A stretch of DNA of 64,000 nucleotides, taken from the NCBI GenBank assembly GCA_022393335.1, contig JAJEKB010020725.1, positions 210,931 through 274,930 of the forward strand, written 5' to 3'. This DNA is from Macrotrachela quadricornifera (Eukaryota; Rotifera; Eurotatoria; Philodinida; Philodinidae). Every line of letters starts with the position of its first letter. Positions within the stretch are counted from its first letter, which is position 1. The translations under genes were made by a program, and so were the position numbers. The notes below the pieces were generated by a model that was not told the origin of the DNA, did no database searches, and saw only the letters and a list, made by a program, of their open reading frames with translations. Shown here one piece after another: positions 45,197 to 56,883 of this stretch.

Positions 45197-46280
45197 CCCA
45201 CGAAAAAAAATTTTGGAGAAAACCGCGGTAAACCGCCATTGACCGCGGTTAACCGCGGTTATATAATTGTTACCGCGGTTAGTCGCGGTCTTGTGCACCG
45301 CGTTAAAGAAAACCGCGGTGCACTCAATAGTAACCGCGGTATTAAATATAGCGGTTATCGTCGGTTTCATATACCGCAGTGTATTCAATGGTAACCGCGG
45401 TATTAAATATAGCGGTTATCGTCGATTTCCTATACCGCGCTACAGTCCATAATAACCGCGGTATTTAATATAGCGGTTGTGATAAGTTTTACATACCGCG
45501 GTGCAGTCAATAATAATTGCGGTATTTAATATAGCGGTTATCCTCGGTTTCCTATACCGCGCTACAGTCCATAATAATCGCGGTATTTAGTATAGTGGTT
45601 ATCCTCGGTTTCCTATACCGCGGTACAGTCCATAATAATCACGGTATTTAATATAGCGGTTATCATCGGTTTCATATGCCGCGGTACAGTCCATAATAAC
45701 CGCGGTATTTAATATAGCGGTTATCGCCGGTTTCATATACCGTGGTGCACTCATTAGTAACCGCGATATTTAATGTAGCGCTTATCATCGGTTTCTTATA
45801 CCGCGGTGCACTTAATAATAATCGTGGTATTTAATATAGTGGTTATCGTCGGTTTCCTATACTGCGGTACAGTCCATAATAATCGCGGTATTTAATATAG
45901 CGGTTATCCTCGGTTTCCTATACCGCGCTACAGTCCATAATAATCGCGGTATTTAATATAGCGGTTATCGTCGGTTTCTTATACCGCGATGCACTTAATA
46001 ATAATCGCGGTATTTAATATAGCGATTATCATCGGTTTCCTATACTGCAGTGCAGTCAATAATAAACGCAGTATTTAATATACCGGTTATCATCGATTTC
46101 ATATACCGGGGTGCAGTTGATAATAATCGCGGTATTTAATATAGCGGTTATCATTGGTTTCAGATACCGCGGTGCACTCATTAGTAACTGCGGTATTTAA
46201 TATAGCGGTTATCATCGGTTTCTTATACCGCAGTGCAGTCTATAATAAACGCGGTATTCGGCTTAGTCATGTTAGCGATT
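45197..46280. repeat. 61-bp tandem satellite with ACCGCGGT motifs
   Basis: After the terminus CCCACGAAAAAAAATTTTGG at 45197 come dense ACCGCGG copies. From about 45320 there are some 15-16 tandem units of 61 bp, each with CCGCGGTATTTAATATAGCGG (itself a near-palindrome, here split as CCGCGGTATT and TAATATAGCGG) and GGTTTCCTATACCGCGG. Units vary by point changes, often at the CpG steps (CGCGG to CACGG or TGCGG). The array ends raggedly near 46265. It lies downstream of the TNP2-like gene. Confidence 0.88.
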
Positions 46281-46664
46281 TATATAGCGGTGGTCTGTGG
46301 TTTATGTATGACGAAATCTCTAATGATTTCGAATACACGTATGACTACTCATTTATTATTGAAGTTCATATAACAGATGAAGTTTGATCTAGTCCAACAA
46401 CAAGATCATGTAATTCGTTTCCTTGAAATCGTGGTGCAAATTAAAGAAATCGGCTAATAACAAAGGCTCTTGGTTATATTTTTTTTGAAAATATCGTGTT
46501 GTTGAAAGTTGAGCGAAGTGAAATTGGAAAGGAAATCTTGTTCGTTTACAAAGCCTCATAGAAAGAACGATTGTTAATGCAGGGTGTTTGGTTTCAATTA
46601 ATATCAAAGAAGCGTTGTTTATTTTATTAGCAAATAAGATGGAATGAAAGAAAAGAAAATATAT

Positions 46665-49600
46665 TTAAGAAGATTCATACAAATTTGGATAGCGAGCAAA
46701 GTAACAAGTTTCATTATCAATGTAGAAACATGTCTTCTCAATGATATTTTCCAGTGATACTAAATGAACTTCGCTTTTTGATAAAATGCCATATACTACA
46801 TGTTTATTAATAAATACTTTAGAGCCAATTTTTAGCGAATCATAATTAATATTTGTTAATGGTTGCGTTTTTAATAAATATCTTTCTTCTTGTTGGATAA
46901 AAAATATGTTCTGGATAATACCATAGTGGATTTTATCAAGATGTTTGTAAACCACGTACGAATCTGAAAATATTTTGGATTTCGAGCTGTTTTTTGCGGA
47001 TAATGATGAATGATGAAATACAACTAAAAGAATAACATGCCACACGAAAACAAATTTTTGAAGAAAAGGGCGTAAGTGAGACTAGTTATGCGTTTCTCAA
47101 AAACCGATCAAAACCGCGGTGTATAAATACTACGGTGGCAACAAAAAAACACGGTTCGAGGTAACTTTTTAGTAAGTTTAACCGCGGTGGTTCCTGTTGT
47201 CACCGCAGTATTTATACACCGCGATTTTGATCGGTTTTTTAAGAAAAGCATAAATGGTTCGACTTCCGCGGTTTTCTTCAGAAATTTTTTTCGTGGATAT
47301 GCATGGAAGATCTACTTATTATTAATCACATTTTCTTAGTTATAATTGATTATCAACTTTAGTGATTATGCCTTACTCGATTTCATATGTTTCACTACAA
47401 TTTCCTTCGAAATTGATCTATATAATAATTCTAAATCATCTTTTGAAATATGTTCACTTGATATTTGTTTTTGACGATGACGTTTCTTTTTAATTTGTAA
47501 ATATTCTATAAATGTCGAAAGATATGATGATGAACAATGATTTTGTGAAGCGAGAGAGGATTGTTGAAATAGCTGAAGATTCGTGAGTAATTCACTACCT
47601 AGTCGTTTGGTACCATGAATAGATGCTGATAAATATCCTGTGTACGAAAGAAAAACATAAAAAACGATGATGAAAACTATAAGTTATACATAATCTTACC
47701 AATAACACTTTCAAAATTGAAGGTACTATAATTGAATAACGGACCAAAATCTTTTACCGTCGTTGCGAAATGTTTTACTGAATGAATGTTCTGAACGATA
47801 TATCGTTCGTGATAAGGAAATTTATTCACAAAACTGGATAATAATAATTCCATTTCATTTATATTTTCTGATGAAATATTCTTCGATTCCCCAATATGAA
47901 TGCCAAACGCTAGCATTTTCAAATGATTATAATACACTTCTGGTAAGTACTTTTTAAAGATGGGATAGCCAATCAATAATAAAACTCGACATTCATTAGC
48001 TTTTAGCTTCATGCATTTAATTATACTTCGTGGTACTCTTGTTGTTGTACTAGGATAACGAATATTTTGAAGATCAAGATTGATCAATGGAAGAAAGCGT
48101 GCTATCGACCATGACTGCTTGTTTGATGACTGTGTCCATAATTGTAATAATTTCTTCTATTTTAGAGAATAATATATAACTACCTGTTTTTAAAAAATCT
48201 TTAGTACGTACAAATGCTCCATGATAGATCGTATGCAAAGTATCGCTCATAAACGATGTACCACGATCAACAAATGCTAAGTTGGTAAATTCGGATTCCC
48301 CTTCATAACCAAATGAATGTGTTTTATTATCTTCAGTAAGAAAAACATGACCATTTTGAAGAGCATGACTTATTGCATGCCATCGAGCATTTGATCTCAT
48401 ATGCGGTTGTTTATTTGTTGGTGTTGGAAAAATCCGAATATATGTGGTTGTTATTTTTTTTGATCTTGCTGGTGTTGCGTGGATTTTTGCTGGCGTTGTA
48501 TATCCTAAAAAGGATACAGCAGTTAACCACGGTTTAAAAAACCGCGAAATCCAGACCATTTATGCCTCTCTCAAAAAACGATTAAAACCGTCGGACATAA
48601 ATACCGCGGTGACAATAGAGAAAACCGGGGTTAAACTTAAAAGTTATCTCGAACCGCGGTTTTTCCTAATGCCGCCGCGGTATCTTTGTACCGCGGTTTT
48701 GATCGTTATTGAGAAACGCATAAATGGTCTGGATTTTGCGGTTTTTTAAACCACGGCATTGTTTTAAAAATTTTTCATCGTTTGTTAGACGAAAACAAAA
48801 GGTAATAACCAGCAATTTCGCATTTCGAACAACCGTACAATGCGTTTGGTTCAGGTTGATTCTGAACAAGACTGTTCGCAAGTTTATCATTACAAATTCC
48901 AATAAGATAAACACGTAGTATTTCATATGAATTAATGGAGATTTGATACAAATTTGGTTGTTGTAATGCTTGTAGACGTAGAACTATTGGTGAAAGCATC
49001 TTTTGCATTATTTTTCGGGATGGTTTTTTACGACCTACACTGATTGCTAGTACTAAAATAGAGAGAAAAATTGAAAAGGATAAATTTTGGCAAGTTTTTT
49101 ACCAATAATATTCTCAATAGAAAAACGCATTGTGCGCTTCAGTTCATTTACACAAGCTGTGAAGGTCCACATACTTTGTTCACTACTTGTGTAAACTGCT
49201 ACACCATCAATGTTACACGTTAAAGATATAAATTTCGATTGATGTTCACTTTCCAATGAGTGTAAGATGTTTGTATAAACCTGCCCATCATGAATATCTG
49301 CCATTGGTTTTTTAGAATTTCTATATTTTCCCTCTGGTAAATACAGATCATTTCGATTGATCGACTTTAAAACTTGTTGAATTTGTTGTTGAATATTCAT
49401 TATCATACATGTATGAGGTGGTATTAATGTGTTTGTGTTGTATGAACAATTCGTATTAGTACATTTATCTGAATGACTAGATTCATTTTCACACTCTGGA
49501 CAAAAATATAATGTTAAATCAATCATGTTTTGCTTTTCTTTTGGTTTGGTATTCGACCTACTAATAACTTGTTTTAATTTGTACCACGATGATGGGACAT

Positions 49601-50257
49601 TTGGTACCTTTAGTAGTATTAAAAGTTTTATTAAGTCGCTGAGCAGATTGTTTGTGCACTTGTGCTTCTTTTTAAGAGTTAATAAAACTACTGAAATATC
49701 CTATACAAGAACATAAAGTCAAGAAAATATCAATAGAAATATATTCAGTTCGAATGAGTAAATAATGACAGAGAGAGATAGGTTTTTTCATCAATTTTAT
49801 TACTCACTATTTCATCATAGTCGCGAGTTAACATTGTTGAGCTTTCCATATTGAAAAACTCATTACCAAATTTTATTTGTTCTTCACACAAATCTTCTTC
49901 AACCATGTCTTTTTCCTCAAAATCTTCCCCATTTTCATCTTCACTTTGATGACTAACATTTTCCTCATCAATATCACCAAAGTATTCATTTTCAAAATCA
50001 CTATTAAATGTTGTATTATCAATTTGTTCAGCAGCTTCATTATTTGTTTTTTCATCAATTGATAAATAAGCAAATATATCGTTCATTTTCAGATCTGTCA
50101 ATTCACCATGATTGAAGTTTCGTTTTTGTAATCTTTTCAGGTTGATCTTTTGCTGCTTTCTCTGAAGTGATATTTGACATTTATGAGCTGCCCAATGTGC
50201 ACGATTTTTCCTTTTAATTGTCTCTTGCCTTCGTATAAAAGTTACTCGTGGTCTCAT
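46665..50257 (-). CDS. TNP2/CACTA-like transposase gene, multi-exon
   Basis: Resembles transposases of the CACTA (En/Spm) TNP2 group with a DUF4218-like end. Exons: 50257-49808, 49700-49103, 49052-48810, 48504-47700, 47637-47377 and 47023-46665, all with GT-AG borders that join in frame. The N-terminus is basic then acidic (MRPRVTFIRRQETIKRK; EDENGEDFEEKDMVEED). Next come a zinc-ribbon-like CPEC...CTNTNC, a core with GQVYTNILHSLES and LTCNIDGVAVY, and GCSKCEIAGY. The second half has TIYHGAFVRTKDFLK and the DUF4218-like KANECRVLLLIGYPIF, FGPLFNYSTFNFESVIG. It ends RYPNLYESS. A frame change near 48080-48090 is not explained by an intron. Two introns (48505-48809, 47024-47376) are filled by palindromic repeats. 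It lies downstream of, and co-oriented with, the BEN-like gene. Confidence 0.72.
47041..47296. mobile_element. Palindromic ACCGCGGT MITE inside an intron
   Basis: Ends CACACGAAAACAAATTTTTG and the complement of CCACGAAAAAAATTTCTG. Within are the inverted blocks ACCGATCAAAACCGCGGTG and TGTATAAATAC. It occupies most of the last intron (47024-47376) of the TNP2-like gene, leaving the splice borders intact. Confidence 0.75.
48523..48765. mobile_element. Palindromic ACCGCGGT MITE inside an intron (second)
   Basis: The arms ACCACGGTTTAAAAAACCGC with AATCCAGACCATTTATGC are mirrored at the right end. It forms nearly all of the 305-bp intron 48505-48809 of the TNP2-like gene. The block AAACGATTAAAACCGTCGG relates it to the MITE at 47041. 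Confidence 0.75.
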
Positions 50258-50309
50258 CTAAACATAAACAGTAAATATAATAGTAAGACAGCTGTGTAAA
50301 AAAAAATAT

Positions 50310-50520
50310 TTAACGGTTACGACTGACGGCACCGCGGTTTGTGAAACCGCGAAGAACCGCGGTATATAATACTGCAGCTATAACTGACGTCACTGCGGTT
50401 TCCGAAACCGCAAAGAACCGCGGTATATAATACTGCGGTTATGACTGATCACACCGCGGTGTGTAAAACTGCGAATGACCGCAGTGCACAATACCGCGGT
50501 CTTTGTCAGAAAATTGCAGT
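50310..50520. repeat. ACCGCGGT repeat cluster between the BEN-like and TNP2-like genes
   Basis: Three tandem units of about 63-65 bp, each with a GGTTAYGACTGA-like start, ACCGCGGTTTGTGAAACCGC and AACCGCGGTATATAATAC. The motif occurs in both orientations. It sits upstream of the TNP2-like start codon, in promoter position. Confidence 0.75.
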
Positions 50521-50787
50521 ATTCTTCTAACTTTTTTTTTATTTCAAGTTTATCGATCTATGTTTACTTGCAATGACAAAGTGGTTTCTTTCTATTTTGA
50601 CATACCTAACGCATTTCATAATTCAATTTTATTTTCATTGTATCATCTTTACATGATAAACACATAGTTGCATGTATACAATCCACACATGTTCAGAAAA
50701 AAATAAAAAAACAAAGAGATAAACCTAATCTATAAATGAAGACTAATCCTCGACTAAAATTATTTTAACTTTTTCATCTGAACTCCA
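50521..50787. other. Short intergenic stretch
   Basis: 3' region of the BEN-like gene; no feature seen. Confidence 0.4.
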
Positions 50788-52328
50788 TCAGTTAGTATTT
50801 AAATCATCAGAACCAGTCGTTCGATCAATATCTTCATTATTGGTCTTTTCGCCATTATTTGATGTACAGGTTCCTTGACCTGTTTTTCTCTTAATATTTC
50901 GTTTGTTTCTAAGACAATTAACAAGGCTATGGTGAATCGTTTTTGGTTCTACTTGAAGTGGACCATAGTAACGTTCCATAAAATCTAAAATAAGCGAATA
51001 CATTAGATTTTAAAAGATTCAGCAAAAGCTTATTATCTCACGTACCAGTTAAAATTCTTTCTTTAACCAATACACTAGGATCTAATTCTTTCCAATGATC
51101 CACTTCTAGATGTTCCTTTTTAACAATCTTTTGAAAAAGCATACGGGCAATCCGTGTAATTCCATATTTTAATGATAATATTTCATTTAATGCACTGCAA
51201 CTTAATCCTAAGTTCCTTGCATCGCTTGCTAAATTTCCTTGATATTGGTACTTAGTTGTTTGTTGCCGAACTTTGTCACCAAGATACAAAATGAAATTTT
51301 GAGCTTCTTGCTCTTTTGGAATTTCTAAAAAAAACAGAAAATAATTATCAAACGAATAATGTTGTTAGTTACCAATCATGGTTAAATGCAACCGTTGAAT
51401 TTGAGCATTTTTTTGCTTAATGATTTGTCCTTGTTGTTTCACTTTGGTAGTTAACTGAGTTATCTGTTCTAAATAAATGTTATTTTCATCACTTTCTTCC
51501 ATTCTTGATGATGCTTCAATTGTATCATCCAAATTTGTATTTGTTTCATCATGTTGATTTGTTTTACGCATTGATGAAAACGAATATTCCATACAAGCAT
51601 GTGTAGTATCATTATCTTCTTCCTCATCATGTTCATCAATATGTAAACTATGTGATGATGATGTTGAATCTTTATCAGGTTCAATAATTCTAGTTTTTTC
51701 TTTTTGATATAGAAGCTTTTTCATCACCTTGTTTGAATCTTTATTTCCAACAACAATACTTGATGCACATATAATGTCATCATTACTTTCATCATCGTCT
51801 TTATCATTACATAAATCTACTGATGATGTTGACGATGCTAATGTTGAATTTTCATCAGACCCATTAATTTTATTTTTTTCTTTTTGTTGTGAAGATTTTT
51901 TCATCGTTTTATTCGAACTTTTATTTCCAACAATAATTTTCGATGCACATGTATATGATTCACTTGCAGCAGATATATCTAATGGTTTATCTCCATTCTT
52001 TCTTTTATTGATTAATTCTTTTTTCATTGCTACGCAGTTTTCTCGATCATGATCTATTGTAAAAAAATCATTTAAACAACAAAGTCAAAAAAGACATAGA
52101 ATACGTACGCATATAGATTATCACTCCTTCAATATTTCGACGTTGTTCATCACGAAATGTGACTTTTTGGTTAAGGATCAATTTTCCAGTACGTAATGTT
52201 GGTGGTAAATTGTCTTGAGATATGATTAACAAATTATCATTCATTTTGTTTTTAATCAATAGATACATATTTAAATTTCCATTGCTGTTGCTTCGTAACA
52301 ATGATGGTGCTACAACACTAGATGCCAT
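50788..52328 (-). CDS. BEN-domain-like protein, four exons
   Basis: Intact gene; exons 52328-52109, 52053-51373, 51324-51046 and 50984-50788, with GT-AG introns of 55, 48 and 61 bp. It starts MASSVVAPSLLRSNSNGN. An N-terminal beta-rich segment (TLRTGKLILNQKVTFRDEQR) is followed by a long low-complexity acidic region with KKSSQQKEKN-type repeats. A coiled coil follows (EQITQLTTKVKQQGQIIKQK), then a C-terminal domain GNLASDARNLGLSCSALNEI, KYGITRIARMLFQKIV and LDPSVLVKERILTDFMERYY. This pattern of conserved Arg, hydrophobic helix and late helix resembles the BEN DNA-binding domain. The product is probably nuclear. It is upstream of and in the same orientation as the TNP2-like gene, 530 bp apart, with ACCGCGGT repeats between. 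It could be a second transposon gene or a host gene. Confidence 0.65.
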
Positions 52329-53084
52329 AATAATAATCTAAAATGAATCAAGCGAACTTATGAAAAAGTCAGTTAAGGTTGAAATATTATCAGATATTAG
52401 TAAACATGTTTAATCAGCATTTCTTGTGGAAATATTATCAACTCGAACAAAATGCGTGTCGATAAATATATGAACTTAACAATAAGAATATTGTTTTCGT
52501 CCGACTGATTCAACCGTCTGTTTTGTATGTATGTATGTATGTATGTATGTGTAGTGAAATAGAGAAGGATAGCGAATCGTTGTGATATACATACATGACT
52601 GATATTGGTCATTTCCTTTCAATTCAGTCACTTCTGTCCCTCACTATCTTTTTTTTTAAAGAATATAGATGGCGGCGTCTTCTTTAAATGAATATGACTA
52701 TTACGTTGCTACACAATAATTTAATCGAATGAAATGCCACTTAACAATTATTGGAAAGAATCTGTTTCTTAGTCTAAGAAATTAGTTTCGTCAAGACTGG
52801 CATGAAATAATCGCAATTAGAACCAGGAGCATGATTTATGACATTCTTCCTTTAGAACGTTGTTTCACTCTTTTTTTTATAGACAATGTCATAACTAACC
52901 GTAAACAATTACAAAATATCAAACATAAATATTCTGAAACGACAAAATGAAGATAAAAGTGCTACTTTCGAGGTGAAAATTACACATATTAGCTTTGTCC
53001 ATACACTGCAAGCTGTGTGGAATTTTGCGTTTTCGAATGGCCTAGATAATCGCGATAAATAAGCTTGAGTAGGTATTTAAATAA
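52329..53084. other. Upstream region of the BEN-like gene with a TATG microsatellite
   Basis: TATGTATGTATGTATG repeat near 52525-52550, otherwise A+T-rich and without genes. A GATGGCGGCGTC patch near 52670 is isolated. Confidence 0.5.
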
Positions 53085-53610
53085 ATAATTTTTTGTTTTA
53101 CATCAATTTCCCCATCGAACTGAAAAGTAAGTATTTCAATAAATAATTTCTATCTTTCTCCTAGATCAATTTCAACAATGAACCGAACAGTAAGTATTTC
53201 AATAAATAAATCGTTTTTTTCTTTGTTTTAGATCAATTTCAACATCGAACTGAACAGTAACTATTTCAATAGATAATTATTTTTTTCCTCTGTTTTAGAT
53301 CAATTTAAACAATGAAATGAACAGTAAGTATTTCAATAAATAAATAATTTTTTTTCTTTGTTTTAGATCAATTTCAACATCGAACTGAACGGTAAGTATT
53401 TCAACAAATAAATTTTTCTTCTTCTTTATTTTAGGTCAATTTTAACAATGAAATGAACAGTAAGTATTTCAATAAATAAATCGTTTTTTTCTTTGTTTTA
53501 GATCAATTTCAACATTGAACTGAACAGTACGTATTTTAATAAATAAATAATTTTTTTTCTTTCTTTTAGGTCAATATTAACAATGAAATGAACAGTACGT
53601 ATTAATTAAG
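53085..53610 (+). repeat. 66-bp tandem repeat with splice-site-like borders
   Basis: Eight units. Each has AGTAAGTATTTCAATAAATA, a T-rich tract ending TTTTAG, and a short segment ATCAATTTCAACATCGAACT. Segments alternate between two versions, AACATCGAACTGAAC and AACAATGAAATGAAC, so the true period is a dimer of about 133 bp. GTAAGT and polypyrimidine-TTTTAG make each unit look like a 40-bp intron plus a 26-bp mini-exon. Confidence 0.8.
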
Positions 53611-53717
53611 ATAAATGATGTGTTCAATCTGGTCGAATATTCCAGTTCTTTTCATTTCCATAGTGTTTCCTTGATTTATCATGGAAACACCATGGAAATG
53701 AAAGGAACTGGGATCTA

Positions 53718-54244
53718 CCAGGAAAAAAAAATTCATAAAAATCCGCGACAAAATCCGATCTATAAAACCGCGGTTTTAGCCGGTTTTGTAAGATTACAGG
53801 AGTTAGGCCATCAGTGCAGCTTTCGAGAACCGTGAAAAAACGCGCCTTGAAAAACCGCGGTTTTAGACGTTTTTTTTTTATTGCAGGAGTCAGACCATTA
53901 ATGCATTCTTTGAATACCGAGAAAAAACGCGTTCTCAAAAACCGGGGTTTTAGCCGGTTTTTTTTAATTGCAGGAGTCAGACCATTAATGCACTCTTCGA
54001 ATACCGAGAAAAAACGCGTTCTCAAAAACCGGGGTTTTAGCCGGTTTTTTTTTATTGCAGGAGTCAGACCATCAATGCACCTTTCGAATACCGAGAAAAA
54101 ACGCGTTGTTAGAAACCGCGGTTTTTTACGGTTTTTCAGGTGTGGATTGATGGTCTGACTCCTGCAATCGTAAAAAACCGGCTAAAACCGCGGTTTCTAT
54201 GAGCGCGTTTTGTCGCGGTATTTTGCAAAAAATTTTTTCATGGG
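53718..54244. mobile_element. ACCGCGGT-type palindromic MITE with internal repeats
   Basis: Ends CCAGGAAAAAAAAATTCAT (53718) and the complement of CCCATGAAAAAATTTTTTGC (54244). Both are followed inward by CCGCGACAAAA. The interior has four direct copies of about 85 bp (ATTGCAGGAGTCAGACCAT, GAATACCGAGAAAAAACGCG) and one inverted copy near 54150. Its terminus matches that of the satellite at 45197. Confidence 0.8.
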
Positions 54245-54338
54245 ATGTCTGCTGAGGAAGTTATCAGACTAGGGGTCCTGCATTTAAATGAATGTCAAGG
54301 ATCAAATTCATGTAAACGTCCGTTGAATTCCAGCAAGG

Positions 54339-55191
54339 TCAATATTCTAAGATTCCGGAATTTTCATAGAATTCCAAATAAATATCCTCTTATACACCAA
54401 TAAATAACTCGTTACTCGTATATACATCAAACGAAATGTTTCAGAGACTTTGGAATTAATGGAATTTTCGAATTATTGGAATATTTGAAATTAATGGAAT
54501 TTTGGAATTGTTCGAATATTTGAAATTATTGGAATATTTGGAATTAATAGAATTATTGTAATATTTCGAATTGTCGGAATTTTGGAATTGTCAGAATATT
54601 TGGAATTAATAGAATTATGGAACTAATAGAATTTTGGAATTGTCGGAATATTTCAGTGACTGCATTTTCATATGCACATCGTTGCACCAATCTGTTGATC
54701 ATAATCATTCTCGTCATTCAAAACCTATTTAAATCCAAAAGTGAGAAAGTTGACAACAGTTAGCTTACTGTAAACATTCCATCAATTGTTTTATACCAAA
54801 AATTCACTTCATTCCAATAAATCCGAAAACTCTTTTATTTAAATGATTCCTAAATTCCTTTATTCCAAAATTCTATTAATTCCAAATATTCCAATAATTT
54901 CAAATATTCTGATAATTCCAAAATCCCATTAGTTTCAAAATTCTATTAATTCTAAATTTTCCAATAATTCCAAATATTCCAACAATTTCAAAAATTCTAT
55001 TAATTTCAAATACTCCGAAAATTCCTAATATTCTGATAATTCCAAACATTCCAATAATTCGAAAATTCCATTAATTCCAAAGTCTCTGAAACATTTCGTT
55101 TGATGTATATACGGGTAACGAGTTATTTATTGGTGTATAAGAGGATATTTATTTGGAATTCTATGAGAATCCCGGAATCTTAGAATATTGA
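54339..55191. mobile_element. TIR MITE with GGAAT/ATTCC-rich interior
   Basis: Ends TCAATATTCTAAGATTCCGG (54339) and the complement (55191). The arms of about 110 bp include GAAACATTTCGTTTGATG. The interior is made of degenerate TTGGAATTATTGGAATAT units on the left and ATTCCAATAATTCC on the right, so the whole can fold back. It lies just upstream of the second FG-GAP pseudogene. No target duplication is clear. Confidence 0.75.
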
Positions 55192-55203
55192 CACGTCTCG
55201 TAT

Positions 55204-56540
55204 AATAGCATCTTCAACAGGCAATAATTCACCTCCATACTCGTTTGCTGTTGGACATTTCAATAATGATAGTCTATTGGATGTTGTCACCGTAAGTGAT
55301 CAAGGTAATGGTATAAGTATTCTTTTGGGATATGGTAATGGAAGTTTTATTCTCATGGTGACATATTCATCTGAAGGTGGTGCTCGTCCACAGCGTCCAC
55401 AGTCAGTTGCCGTTGGTAATTCCAATAATGATGCTCGATTGGATATTGTTGTAGCCAATTACGGTACTAACAATGTAGATATTTTTCTTGGCTATGGCAA
55501 TGGAAGTTTTAAAAGACAAATGACCTACTGAACTGGTTATCAAGCTTGGCCATCGTGGTTAGCTATTGAAGATTTCAATAGTGATAATAAATCTGATATT
55601 GCTGTTACCAATTATAATGGTAACAATGTAGGTATTCTTTTTGGTTTTGGAAATGGAACTTTTTCTGGTATCACAAAATATTCAACTGGAGATGGTTCTG
55701 GTCCAATAGCTCTTAACTTCGGTGATTTTAACAATGATAAAATATTAGATATTGCTGTTGTGAATTCTATAGCTGGTAACGTTGTTGTTAAGTACAGCAT
55801 ATTCAACGGATAAAAACTCTCAACCAGTCTCAATAGTCGGTGGTGATTTGAACAATGATACACAATTAGATATTGTTGTCGCCAATCTGGCTTCCAACAA
55901 TATAGGCATATTATTTGGATATGATCGTGAATCTTTTGCAGGTATGTCAACATTTACAACTGGCAGTGGATCACAGCCACTTTCAGTTGCGATAGATGAC
56001 TTTAACATTGATGATTGGTGGGATATTGCTGTGGTCAATTATGGTACGAGCAATGTAGGTATTTTACTTGGATTTATCCATGGAGTTTATGATCAGATGA
56101 TATCATATTCAACTGGAGTTGGTTCCGCTCCATATTGTGTTGCTGTTGCCGATTTCAATAACGACAATCGATCGGATATTATTGTCACCAATTCTGAAAC
56201 TAATAATATCGTTATTCTTCTTGGCTATGGCAATGGAACGTTTGCAGTCGCAGCGAATTATACAACTGGATTTCGTTCTCTTCCATACACAGTTTCCATA
56301 GGTGACTTCGACAATGATAATAGATTGGATGTTGTTATCGCAAACTCTGGTATTAGCACAATACTTATATTTTATGGTAATGGGAATGGAACTTTTGGAA
56401 GAGAGATTTCGTATCCATTAGGTTACGACTATCTTCCCTATTCAGTTGCTGTTACTGATTTAAATCAAGATAATTGGCTGGATATTGTTATAGCATGCTA
56501 CGGCACAGACAACGTAGAAACTTTTATGAAGAAGTGTTAA
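55204..56540 (+). pseudogene. FG-GAP repeat protein fragment, interrupted
   Basis: C-terminal part of a second FG-GAP/VCBS protein, with about seven repeats (FNNDARLDIVVANYGTNN, DFNNDNRSDIIVTNSETNN). Breaks: TGA at 55529-55531 in a TYSTG context, and a frameshift or small deletion near 55790. The clean end ETFMKKC stops at 56538-56540. The beginning, with any membrane anchor, is absent; a MITE lies immediately upstream. It is on the opposite strand from, and divergent in sequence from, the gene at 7490-12932. Confidence 0.8.
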
Positions 56541-56883
56541 ATTTTTCATCTTTCAGTGGATATTTTTCTTTTTTTTTAAAAGTTTTCATTAATTGTATAC
56601 TAACAATTATAAAGTAAATTTTTCTCTTCATGAATTCGAAAGTACACGAATATCAATTTCTATAATTCAATCTGCATGATGAATAATATGTTAGTGATAT
56701 ACTGTCTTCTTTCCTGTATATCATAATCTATTGATTTTTCCAGTTATACAAAACACTTTTTACTCATTAAAAAAGACGATTTCTAGCAATCAATTATTAC
56801 AAAACATAAAATAATCATGGGATTAGAGGATAGAGAAGAGTGACATTGTTGGAAAGCAAATTTTGATTTGATTAAGAAAACAT
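56541..56883. other. Convergent 3' intergenic region
   Basis: A+T-rich; nothing seen. Confidence 0.4.

Noticed and set aside
45197..46280. Possible CRISPR-like array
   Set aside because: Units are contiguous and nearly identical throughout, with no unique spacers; this is a satellite in a eukaryotic genome.
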